From Polyangium spumosum (GTDB lineage Bacteria; Myxococcota_A; Polyangia; Polyangiales; Polyangiaceae), in assembly GCF_009649845.1 (NCBI RefSeq), contig NZ_WJIE01000004.1, positions 682,001 through 746,000 of the forward strand: DNA of 64,000 nucleotides, read 5' to 3'. This document shows, piece after piece, positions 52,848-64,000 of this stretch. Position 1 is the first letter of the stretch. Each line of letters starts with the position of its first letter. The position numbers and the translations under genes are program-made. The notes under the pieces are model-generated. The model was given only the letters and a program-made list of their open reading frames with translations, was not told the DNA's origin and searched no databases.

Positions 52848-53435
52848 ATGCAGCAAGCGTCGAACGAAGAACCCAGCAAGAAGACCGTCGATTTCGACCG
52901 CATCCGCGCGGCCGTCGGCCCCGTGCTGGCGACGCACGGCGTGGTCTTCGTGGATCTCGAGTGGTTCACCGACCAGGGGAGCTGGACCTTGCGCCTGACG
53001 ATCGAGCGTGAGGGGCTCTCGGACTCGTCGGATCCGGCGGGAGGCGTCTCGCTCGACGATTGCGTGGAGGTCTCGCGGGACGTCTCGACGGTGCTCGACG
53101 CCCACGAGGACGCGATCCCGCACCACTACAGCCTCGAGGTGTCTTCGCCCGGCCTCGAGCGGCGGCTCAAGAGCGTCAGCGATTTCAGGCGATTCCGCGG
53201 CAAACTGGCGCGGGTGAAGCTCGCCCGCCCGGCGCCCGACGGCCAGAGCCTCCTGCGCGGCGAGCTCGTGGAGGCGCCGGACGACAAGGTCGCCGTCATC
53301 GTCGACGGCAAGCGGATCGAAGCGCCTTTCGCGGATGTCGTGGAGGCGCGTCTCGTGTTCGAACTCGCGACGCAGCCGAAGAAGCAGAAGAAGAGCGGGC
53401 GCGCGGGCAAGTCCAAGCAAAGCGGTAACCGGTAG
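52848..53435 (+). CDS. rimP: Ribosome maturation factor RimP
   Basis: 195 residues. Two domains: N-terminal with LATHGVVFVDLEW, TLRLTIERE, VSLDDCVEVSRDVSTVLD, YSLEVSSPGLERRLKS and a C-terminal SH3-like part with RFRGKLARVKLARP. RimP assists late 30S maturation. The C-terminus is extended by a basic tail (KKQKKSGRAGKSKQSGNR), longer than usual. First gene of the rimP-nusA-ylxR-infB-ylxP-rbfA cluster, 25 nt before nusA. Confidence 0.95.
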   Translation: MQQASNEEPSKKTVDFDRIRAAVGPVLATHGVVFVDLEWFTDQGSWTLRLTIEREGLSDSSDPAGGVSLDDCVEVSRDVSTVLDAHEDAIPHHYSLEVSSPGLERRLKSVSDFRRFRGKLARVKLARPAPDGQSLLRGELVEAPDDKVAVIVDGKRIEAPFADVVEARLVFELATQPKKQKKSGRAGKSKQSGNR

Positions 53436-53459
53436 TTGAGATCAGGAGAGCGAGCAGCC

Positions 53460-55112
<1,653 letters not shown>

Positions 55113-55136
55113 GAGGGCGCGGCTCGGCGCATCGAC

Positions 55137-56072
55137 ATGGGTGAACGAGCCGCGACCAGGGAAGCAGACGGGATGATGGAAGCACGGACAGACGAGCAGC
55201 GAGCGACGCCGCAGGCGGACCGGGATGGTTCGTCGCGGGTGCGCACGTGTGTCGGCTGCGGGGAGCGGGTGGAAGTCCCGCGCTCCGGGGCGGCACCGTC
55301 GGTGCTCGTCCGTCTCGTGCTCGGCCCGAGCGGCGAGGTCGCGGTGGACGCGGCGGGCGGCGGCTTCGGCCGAGGCGCGCATGTGCACCCGCGGCCGTCG
55401 TGCGTCGAGAAGGCGGCGCAGAAGGGTCTTTCGCGCGCGGCCAAGGGCAAAGTGAGCCTGCTCTGGGACGAGGGTCCCGAGGAGGCGGGCGAGGAGGCGC
55501 CGTCGGGGACGGCAGCTTCCGGCAAGCTCGTCCCGCTCGACGCGGGCTCGCTCTCGCGTGTGATCGTGCGCGCGCTCGATCGGCGGGTGCAGGGGCTCAT
55601 CGTCGCAGCGGCTCGGTCGCGGAAGATCGCGGTCGGGGCGGACGCGGTGACGGGCGCGGACGTACGGGGCGAGGCGGAGATGATCGTGGTCGCGACGGAC
55701 GCGGCTGCGGGCTCGGAGCTCTCGGCCGTGCGTCGCGCGGTCTCCGATGGGCGCGCCGTCGCCTGGGGGACGAAGAAGGTGTTGGCTACGTTGTGCTCGG
55801 CCGCGGCTTCGTCGAAGCGCGCGGAAGGGCTCGCCGTCGTGGCGATCAAGGATGATCGGATCGCGGCGGCGCTCAGGGAGGCCGTACAGGCGGCCTCGGC
55901 GCTCGCCGCGCCTCCGCTTTCAGGTGCGGCGGCGGGCCGCAAGCGCCATGATGCGAGGCGCCCCGGTGGTACCGGGCAGGAGTCCACATCCAGGTCCAAG
56001 CCGGAGGATGCGGGCGGCGGGATCGATGATGATGGGGCGCGGTCCGATCGGGATCGTCGTGCGGACGGGTGA
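55137..56072 (+). CDS. YlxR (RnpM)-L7Ae fusion protein
   Basis: 311 residues. The YlxR domain (RTCVGCGER with Cys38 and Cys41, GRGAHVHPRPSC) is followed at about 130-260 by an L7Ae/YlxQ-like segment (SRVIVRALDRRVQGLIVAAARSRK, EMIVVATDAAAG). YlxR/RnpM modulates RNase P in Bacillus and L7Ae-like proteins bind kink-turn RNA. In Bacillus the two are separate adjacent genes; here they are fused in the same slot. A low-complexity, charged C-terminal tail (about 265-311) is poorly conserved. Confidence 0.9.
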   Translation: MGERAATREADGMMEARTDEQRATPQADRDGSSRVRTCVGCGERVEVPRSGAAPSVLVRLVLGPSGEVAVDAAGGGFGRGAHVHPRPSCVEKAAQKGLSRAAKGKVSLLWDEGPEEAGEEAPSGTAASGKLVPLDAGSLSRVIVRALDRRVQGLIVAAARSRKIAVGADAVTGADVRGEAEMIVVATDAAAGSELSAVRRAVSDGRAVAWGTKKVLATLCSAAASSKRAEGLAVVAIKDDRIAAALREAVQAASALAAPPLSGAAAGRKRHDARRPGGTGQESTSRSKPEDAGGGIDDDGARSDRDRRADG

Positions 56073-56102
56073 GTCGGGTTTGTCGTATTGGAGCGAGGTG
56101 GC

Positions 56103-59306
<3,204 letters not shown>

Positions 59307-59327
59307 GCTTCGCGAGGGACCGCGCCC

Positions 59328-59447
59328 TGGGTAGCGCCGGCCCGCGCCGGCGCGTAGGGGGCATCGCTGGGTAGCGCCGGCCCGCGCCGGCGCGTAGGGG
59401 GCATCGCTGGGTAGCGCCGGCCCGCGCCGGCGCGTAGGGGGCATCGC
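59328..59447. repeat. Three tandem 40-bp hairpin repeats between infB and ylxP
   Basis: Units 59328-59367, 59368-59407 and 59408-59447 are identical 40-mers (tgggtagcgccggcccgcgc and onward to gcatcgc). Each contains a perfect 8-bp inverted repeat gcgccggc with gccggcgc around a ccgc loop, so a strong hairpin forms. The array fills the 155-bp gap inside the translation operon. It may set infB/ylxP transcript stability or relative expression. Confidence 0.95.
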
Positions 59448-59461
59448 CCCCTGGTACAAAA

Positions 59462-59836
59462 ATGTTTGTTGGTGTGTTGAGGCTGAGGCTGGACGTGCCC
59501 GGGGCGCGATCGCTCAAGGACAGACGGAGCGTCGTGCGCTCGTTCAAGGAGCGCGTGCAGAGCAGGCTGAAGGTGGCGGTCGCGGAGGTCGGGGTGCTCG
59601 ACGATCCGCGGCACGCCACGCTCGGGGTCGCGGTCGTGTCGAACTCGCACACGGTTTGTGATCAGATGATCTCGAGCGTGGTGAGCATGGCCTCCACGCT
59701 GCCGGATGCTCTGCTCGCCGATCGGGCGAGCGAGATCGTGAGCTTTGGTGAAGGCGGTCGAGGGGTCGTGGGCGGGATCGAGCAGACGCTCGGGCATCTC
59801 GGCCACGACGACGACGACGAAGGGGATTCCGCGTGA
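59462..59836 (+). CDS. ylxP: YlxP (DUF503) family protein
   Basis: 124 residues. The family core GARSLKDRRSVVRSFKERVQ is visible near residue 15, then VSNSHTVCDQM. YlxP sits in nearly all infB-rbfA clusters and is thought to take part in ribosome or translation functions; role unclear. It ends in an acidic tail (DDDDEGDSA) and its stop overlaps the rbfA GTG start by 4 nt. Confidence 0.92.
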   Translation: MFVGVLRLRLDVPGARSLKDRRSVVRSFKERVQSRLKVAVAEVGVLDDPRHATLGVAVVSNSHTVCDQMISSVVSMASTLPDALLADRASEIVSFGEGGRGVVGGIEQTLGHLGHDDDDEGDSA

Positions 59837-60213
59837 GTGGACAGGGATTGCGGTCGGCTCGGGTCGCGGCGCGGGTCCGGGAAGAGCTCGCGGCGCTCTT
59901 GCGGGACATGGCGGATCCACGCCTGCACGGCGTGCTCATCTCGCGCGTGGAGATGACCGACGATCTGCAGACGGCGCGGATCTTCGTGCGGAACGAGCTC
60001 GGCACGACGCTGGGCGAGCAGGAGCGCCGGTCGATGCTGAAGGGGCTCGAGGCGGCCGGCGGGCGGCTCCGGCGCGACGTCGGCAAGGCGGTTCAGCTTC
60101 GGAGGGCGCCGGACCTCAAGTTCATCTACGACACGGGCCAGGACAGCGCGTATCGGGTCGAGGAGATCCTGCGCGAGATCCGGGACGACGACGCGAGCCG
60201 GGACAAGGGCTGA
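59833..60213 (+). CDS. rbfA: Ribosome-binding factor A
   Basis: 126 residues from GTG 59833, overlapping the ylxP stop (GTGA). KH-type core: RVAARVREELAALLRDMADPR, VLISRVEMTDDLQTARIFV, LRRAPDLKFIYD. RbfA helps 16S rRNA maturation in the 30S subunit. Last gene of the rimP cluster. No terminator is obvious in the 63-bp gap to the next gene. Confidence 0.94.
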   Translation: MSGQGLRSARVAARVREELAALLRDMADPRLHGVLISRVEMTDDLQTARIFVRNELGTTLGEQERRSMLKGLEAAGGRLRRDVGKAVQLRRAPDLKFIYDTGQDSAYRVEEILREIRDDDASRDKG

Positions 60214-60276
60214 CGAGGCGCCTGGCCCGCGTCGAATGCGGCTCACCGTAGCGGATGCCGTGGTATTCTCCGCGCC

Positions 60277-61812
60277 GTGAGCCTTTCGGCCGGCGCGCTC
60301 GTCGGTACCAACGTGCGTCTGCTTCGTCCGCTCAAGCGCGGCGGTATGGGCAGCGTGTGGCTCGCAGAGCACCTGACGCTCCGTACGCAGGTCGCCGTGA
60401 AGTTCATGTCCGAGCGCCTCGCGCAGGACCAGGAGTACGTGGCTCGCTTCACGCGCGAGGCCATGGCGAGCGCGCAGATCAAGAGCCCGAACGCCGTTCA
60501 GGTCTTCGATCACGGCATCGCCGAGGGTACGCCGTACATCGTGATGGAGCTGCTCGAGGGCGAGGACCTTCGGATGCGGCTCTCGCGGGTCGGCACGATC
60601 GGCCTCGATGAAGCGGCGACGATCGTCGTGCACGTCGCGCGCGCCCTCTCGAAGGCGCACGCGCTCGGCATCGTTCACCGGGACATGAAGCCCGACAACG
60701 TCTTCCTGTGTGATCAGGACGGCGAGCTCTTCGTGAAGATCCTCGACTTCGGCATCGCCAAGCACGCGACAGCCGAGAGCGAAGGGCTCGACGGCATGAC
60801 GGGCACGGGCGCGATGGTGGGCACGCCGCACTACATGAGCCCCGAGCAGATCTTGAGCGCGCGACGCGTGGATCATCGGGCGGATCTGTGGTCGGTGGGC
60901 GTCGTGTTGTATCGAGCGTTGACGGGGCAGGTGCCGTTTCAAGGCGAGACGCTCGGCGCGGTTTGTATCGCGATCGAGCGCGGGAGCTTCGTGCCGCCGA
61001 GCCAGCGGCGGCCCGGCCTCCTGCCCACGCTCGACGCCTGGTTTCTGAAGGCCCTCGCGCGGGATCCGGCGCAGCGGTTCCAGTCCGCGAAGGAGCTCGC
61101 GGACGCGTTCCTGTCGGCGCTGGCTGCGGGCGGGTATGTGCCGCCGGCGTCGCCGTTCCGGCTCGACACGACCGCGGCGAGCATGCACCGCTCTGCGCCG
61201 TCGCAGGCGCCGGGCAGCATGACGCCGCTGCCGGGGAGCGGCGCTGCAGCCTCGGGAGCCGCCACGTGGGTCTCGGGCGCGACGCCGCCGACGATGATGG
61301 GCACGGGTCCGTCGGTCGCCACGCCGCCGCCGTCGCCGCTCACGGCAGAGCAGCCTCCGTGGGCCATGAGCGGCGCGGCGAACGCGCCTCCACCGCTGCA
61401 GACGTTCCACGGCTCCTCGGTCACGCACGCCGAGTGGAAGAGCTCGTCGCGGCGGCGCGCGATGGTCACGGTCGTGTCGGCTGGGCTCGGGCTCGTCGTG
61501 CTCGTGCTGATCGTGATCGTCGTGCTCACGAAGGGTGATGGCGCGGAGAGCGGCAACGCTGCGGCAGCGCTGCCCGCCGACGTGACGACGACGGCGAAGG
61601 AGGTCGCGGCGCCCGCGCCGACGCCTGCGCCCACGCCGACGCCTGCGCCCACGCCCGAGCCGGTCGCGCTCCCGCTGCCGACGCCGACCGAGGTCGCCGC
61701 GCCGCCGCCGTCTGCGTCCGCGAAGGCCTCGGGAGCCGCGGCGCCCGCCAGGCCGATCTCGACACAGACCTCCACCTCGACGGGGAAAACGAGACGTGAT
61801 CGTGGCTTCTGA
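60277..61812 (+). CDS. Membrane-anchored Ser/Thr protein kinase (Hanks type)
   Basis: 511 residues from GTG 60277. Motifs: Gly loop LKRGGMGSVWLAE, Lys42 in VAVKFM, HRDMKPDNVFL, DFGIAKH, GTPHYMSPEQI. A Pro/Ser/Thr/Ala linker leads to a transmembrane helix near 390-412 (VVSAGLGLVVLVLIVIVVL) and a Pro/Thr repeat-rich C-terminal segment (PTPAPTPTPAPTPEP). Its 3' end overlaps the start of the PEGA/TPR-like gene by 17 nt, so the two are coexpressed. Confidence 0.92.
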   Translation: MSLSAGALVGTNVRLLRPLKRGGMGSVWLAEHLTLRTQVAVKFMSERLAQDQEYVARFTREAMASAQIKSPNAVQVFDHGIAEGTPYIVMELLEGEDLRMRLSRVGTIGLDEAATIVVHVARALSKAHALGIVHRDMKPDNVFLCDQDGELFVKILDFGIAKHATAESEGLDGMTGTGAMVGTPHYMSPEQILSARRVDHRADLWSVGVVLYRALTGQVPFQGETLGAVCIAIERGSFVPPSQRRPGLLPTLDAWFLKALARDPAQRFQSAKELADAFLSALAAGGYVPPASPFRLDTTAASMHRSAPSQAPGSMTPLPGSGAAASGAATWVSGATPPTMMGTGPSVATPPPSPLTAEQPPWAMSGAANAPPPLQTFHGSSVTHAEWKSSSRRRAMVTVVSAGLGLVVLVLIVIVVLTKGDGAESGNAAAALPADVTTTAKEVAAPAPTPAPTPTPAPTPEPVALPLPTPTEVAAPPPSASAKASGAAAPARPISTQTSTSTGKTRRDRGF

Positions 61813-62791
61813 CAGGGCGCGCAGAGCGCTCGTCGCGTGCCTGTTCGGCGTCACGACGATCGTGGCGGCAGAAGCCGTCGCGCACGCGCAGACGAAGACC
61901 GAACGCGACATGGCGCGCGCGCTCATGGATGAGGGCGACGCCAAGGTCGAGAAGAAGGACCTCGAGGGCGCGCTGCGCGCCTATCGGGCGGCGCACGCGA
62001 TCATGGGCGTGCCTTCGACCGGCATCGAGGTCGCGCGCACCGAGGAGAAGCTCGGGCACCTCGTCGAGGCGCACAAGGCCGCGCTCGAGGTCGCGCGTTC
62101 GCCCGAGAAGCCGGGCGAACCGAAGCCGTTCACCGAGGCGCGCGAGGCCGCGAAGAAGCTCGCCGCGGAGCTCGAGACGCGCGTACCCACGATCACCGTC
62201 GTCGTGCAAGGCGTGCCCGAGAGCGCGCCCGTCGAGGTGAAGATCAACGGCGTGCTCTTGCCGAGCGAGGCCGCGCGTGACGCACAACCGGTCAATCCGG
62301 GCAAGCACGAGGTCTCGGCGGCGGCGACGGGCCTGCCGCCCGTGTCGAAGGAGGTCGAGGTCGCGGAGGCGCAGCGGCTCCGGGTCGCGCTCGCGCTCGG
62401 CGACGCGGCTGCGTCGGGCGGCGGCAGCGACAAACCCGGCCGGCGCGTCTCGCCGCTCGTCTACGTCGGCTTCGGCGTCGGCGGCGCCGGGCTCATCGCG
62501 GGGACGGTGACCGGCGTGCTCTCGCTCTCGCGCGCGGGCACCGTGGAAGATCTCTGCCCCGCGGGCACGTGTCCGACGCAAGCGGCGCTCGACGAAGCTA
62601 CGCCCGTGAACGACTCTGCGAAGACGCTGGCCAACGTCTCCAACGTCGCCTTCGCGCTCGCCGTCGTGGGTGTCGGCGTCGGCGTGGCGGGGATCTTCCT
62701 CTCGGGGGGCGAGGCCAGGAAGAGCCCCGAGCAGACCTCGCTGCGGCTCAACGTCGGGCCGACCGGGCTCGGGCTCGTCGGTCGGTTCTGA
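61796..62791 (+). CDS. PEGA/TPR-like membrane protein
   Basis: 331 residues from GTG 61796; GTG 61802 is an alternative. A signal peptide or N-terminal helix ends AVAHAQ (about 31). The mature part has a TPR-like helical region (ALMDEGDAKVEKKDLEGALRAYR), a PEGA-like beta segment (PTITVVVQGVPESAPVEVKI), and two C-terminal transmembrane helices (VYVGFGVGGAGLIAGTVTGV and VAFALAVVGVGVGVAGIFL). It could be a sensor partner of the kinase it overlaps. Confidence 0.85.
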   Translation: MIVASDRARRALVACLFGVTTIVAAEAVAHAQTKTERDMARALMDEGDAKVEKKDLEGALRAYRAAHAIMGVPSTGIEVARTEEKLGHLVEAHKAALEVARSPEKPGEPKPFTEAREAAKKLAAELETRVPTITVVVQGVPESAPVEVKINGVLLPSEAARDAQPVNPGKHEVSAAATGLPPVSKEVEVAEAQRLRVALALGDAAASGGGSDKPGRRVSPLVYVGFGVGGAGLIAGTVTGVLSLSRAGTVEDLCPAGTCPTQAALDEATPVNDSAKTLANVSNVAFALAVVGVGVGVAGIFLSGGEARKSPEQTSLRLNVGPTGLGLVGRF

Positions 62792-64000
62792 TCAGCGCAG
62801 GACACGAAGAGCGACGAGGAAGCCTGCCGCGACGACGGCGAGCAGCGCGACGATCATGAGCATCGTCGTCTGCTGCTTGCCCTTCTCGACCTCGGCGGGC
62901 TTGTTCTGCTGCGTTGCCGTCGCGCTGCGCGCCGCGCCGCTCGTCGATCCGGCCGCGGGGCGCCTGCGCCAGGGTACGGGCGCGCGGAGCGGACGGACGC
63001 CGCCGGGTGGCGGGGCCGCGATTTGCTCCTCGGGTATCGGCGCGGGCGGGTGGAGCGGCGCAGCGGCGGGGATGCCGCTTCGTCGCTCGGGCGCTGCGGC
63101 GGGCTCGGCCGGGCGGGGCGGGATGTTCGACGTACGCTCGGGGCGCGTGGGCAGGGCGGAGATGCGCTCGGGGCGCGTGGGCAGGGCCGAGGTGCGATCC
63201 GTGCGGCCGGGCAGGACCGAGATGCGATCGCGCCCGCCGGGCACGATGGAGGGGCGGTCGGGGTTTCGACCGGGCAGGGCGGAGATACGATCGGCGCGGC
63301 CGGTACCGCCGGATGAGGTGGGTCGCTCCGAGCCCGTGGCGGCGGGCCGCTCGGAGCCGCTGCGTGTCGGCGCGGACGGGTGCTCCGAGGGGATACGCGC
63401 GGCGGCAGGCTCCTCGCGCGGGCCCGAGGGGAAGGTCGCGTCGAGGATCGGATCCGGCGGCAGCGAGCCCGCGTCGCTCGGCGGCTTGGGCGCGCGAATG
63501 GCGGAGGTCAGCGTCGCGTCGAGGATCGGATCCGGCGGCAGCGACGACGCCTCGTCCGGCTTCGCTGCGGGCTGCGAGGTGCTGATGGCGTCGAGCCGCG
63601 GCAACGTCGGCGGCTCGGAGAACGGCTGCGGGATGTTCTCCAGCGTCTTCGGCGGCTCGCTGATGGTCGCGGGCGGCTTCGCCTCCGGCATGGGCGGGGG
63701 CGTGGGCGCGGGCAAGGGCAGCGCCCTCGGCGCGGGCAGCGGCAGCGGCGGGATCGCGCTCTTCCGTTGCGTGCGCATGAACGGCATCGGCCGCTCGAGG
63801 CGACGCGTCGGCGTGTCGGGCGCGTCGTCGTCGTCGTCCGGCATCGCCTTGGGCAGCGCGCCTCTCGGGAGCACGTCCACGCGCATCGTCGCGGGCTCGT
63901 CGTCGACGACCTCGGGCGCTCGGTTCTGCGCGATCGGCGCCGTGGGCATGACGTCCGTCGTGTCCCAGCGCGGGCGGATGTTGCTCGCCGACAGCCCGTC
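62792..64000 (-). CDS. Pro-rich disordered protein with C-terminal membrane anchor (5' end off window)
   Basis: The frame stays open from its stop at 62792 to the right edge; in-window ATG at 63949 is possible, but upstream codons (SNIRPRWDTTDV) read like protein, so the start is probably beyond 64000. The seen part is highly Pro/Ala/Arg-rich, with repeats SLPPDPILDAT (twice) and RTDRTSALPTRPERISALP, and a C-terminal transmembrane helix (about the last 25 residues, MLMIVALLAVVAAGFLVAL). It may be the C-terminal tail of a kinase-like or scaffold protein. Its stop abuts that of the PEGA-like gene. Confidence 0.75.
   Translation of the reverse strand, partial: DGLSASNIRPRWDTTDVMPTAPIAQNRAPEVVDDEPATMRVDVLPRGALPKAMPDDDDDAPDTPTRRLERPMPFMRTQRKSAIPPLPLPAPRALPLPAPTPPPMPEAKPPATISEPPKTLENIPQPFSEPPTLPRLDAISTSQPAAKPDEASSLPPDPILDATLTSAIRAPKPPSDAGSLPPDPILDATFPSGPREEPAAARIPSEHPSAPTRSGSERPAATGSERPTSSGGTGRADRISALPGRNPDRPSIVPGGRDRISVLPGRTDRTSALPTRPERISALPTRPERTSNIPPRPAEPAAAPERRSGIPAAAPLHPPAPIPEEQIAAPPPGGVRPLRAPVPWRRRPAAGSTSGAARSATATQQNKPAEVEKGKQQTTMLMIVALLAVVAAGFLVALRVLR

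Noticed and set aside
59328-59447. CRISPR or tRNA-like repeat
   Set aside because: The units are contiguous identical copies with no spacers; no tRNA features.

Overview
The window reads as chromosome of a large-genome myxobacterium (Myxococcota, probably Polyangiales). The evidence is very high GC with GC-rich third codon positions, four Hanks-type Ser/Thr kinases and two FHA-bearing proteins, at least nine probable lipoproteins, and a secreted subtilase ending in a MYXO-CTERM-like tail. Genus and species cannot be set from the sequence alone. I saw no tRNA, rRNA, IS element, integrase or CRISPR array.

Layout. 1-2383 (-): a helical-repeat protein running off the left edge. 2503-2754: a gene-free 21-bp periodic array. 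2772-5587: a compact three-gene cassette (AAA ATPase, unknown protein, possible papain-like peptidase), less GC-rich than its neighbours. It is flanked by two 59-bp direct copies of the asd 3' end whose three differences are all synonymous, so it looks like an island that integrated at asd. 5589-6596 (-): asd. 6665-21692: lipoproteins, a lipoprotein methyltransferase, trmO, a large esterase-like lipoprotein with its fold halves in swapped order, a P1B-ATPase with several core motifs altered, and a CPBP protease. 21713-22486 (-): unknown. 22528-23172: a degenerate 43-bp tandem array of about 15 units. 23299-25097 (+): a lipoprotein with a nuclease-toxin-like C-terminus followed by a probable immunity gene. 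25330-26557: an AidA/PixA-like gene and an unknown gene. 26549-30072: a divergent kinase/FGE fusion and FHA regulator. 30142-32414: monothiol glutaredoxin, family 5 uracil-DNA glycosylase and a lipase-like hydrolase. 32429-36052: the subtilase. 36155-37555: selA.

37559-45890 is a minus-strand series: beta-CASP nuclease, TPR-fused TonB receptor, kinase, unknown, and a lipoprotein preceded by a clear cobalamin riboswitch. 46287-50427 (+): kinase-FHA protein, membrane-anchored protein and a BamA/TamA-like outer-membrane protein. serA (51370-52578) abuts a divergent lipoprotein so closely that their start codons overlap. 52730-60213 is the conserved translation cluster rimP-nusA-ylxR/L7Ae-infB-ylxP-rbfA, led by an attenuator-like terminator and carrying three 40-bp hairpin repeats between infB and ylxP. 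The right end holds a kinase, a PEGA/TPR-like protein and a disordered membrane-anchored protein that probably continues past the edge.

Best candidates for something undescribed: the cassette at asd, the 43-bp and 21-bp periodic arrays, the riboswitch-controlled lipoprotein, the permuted esterase and the lipoprotein toxin pair.
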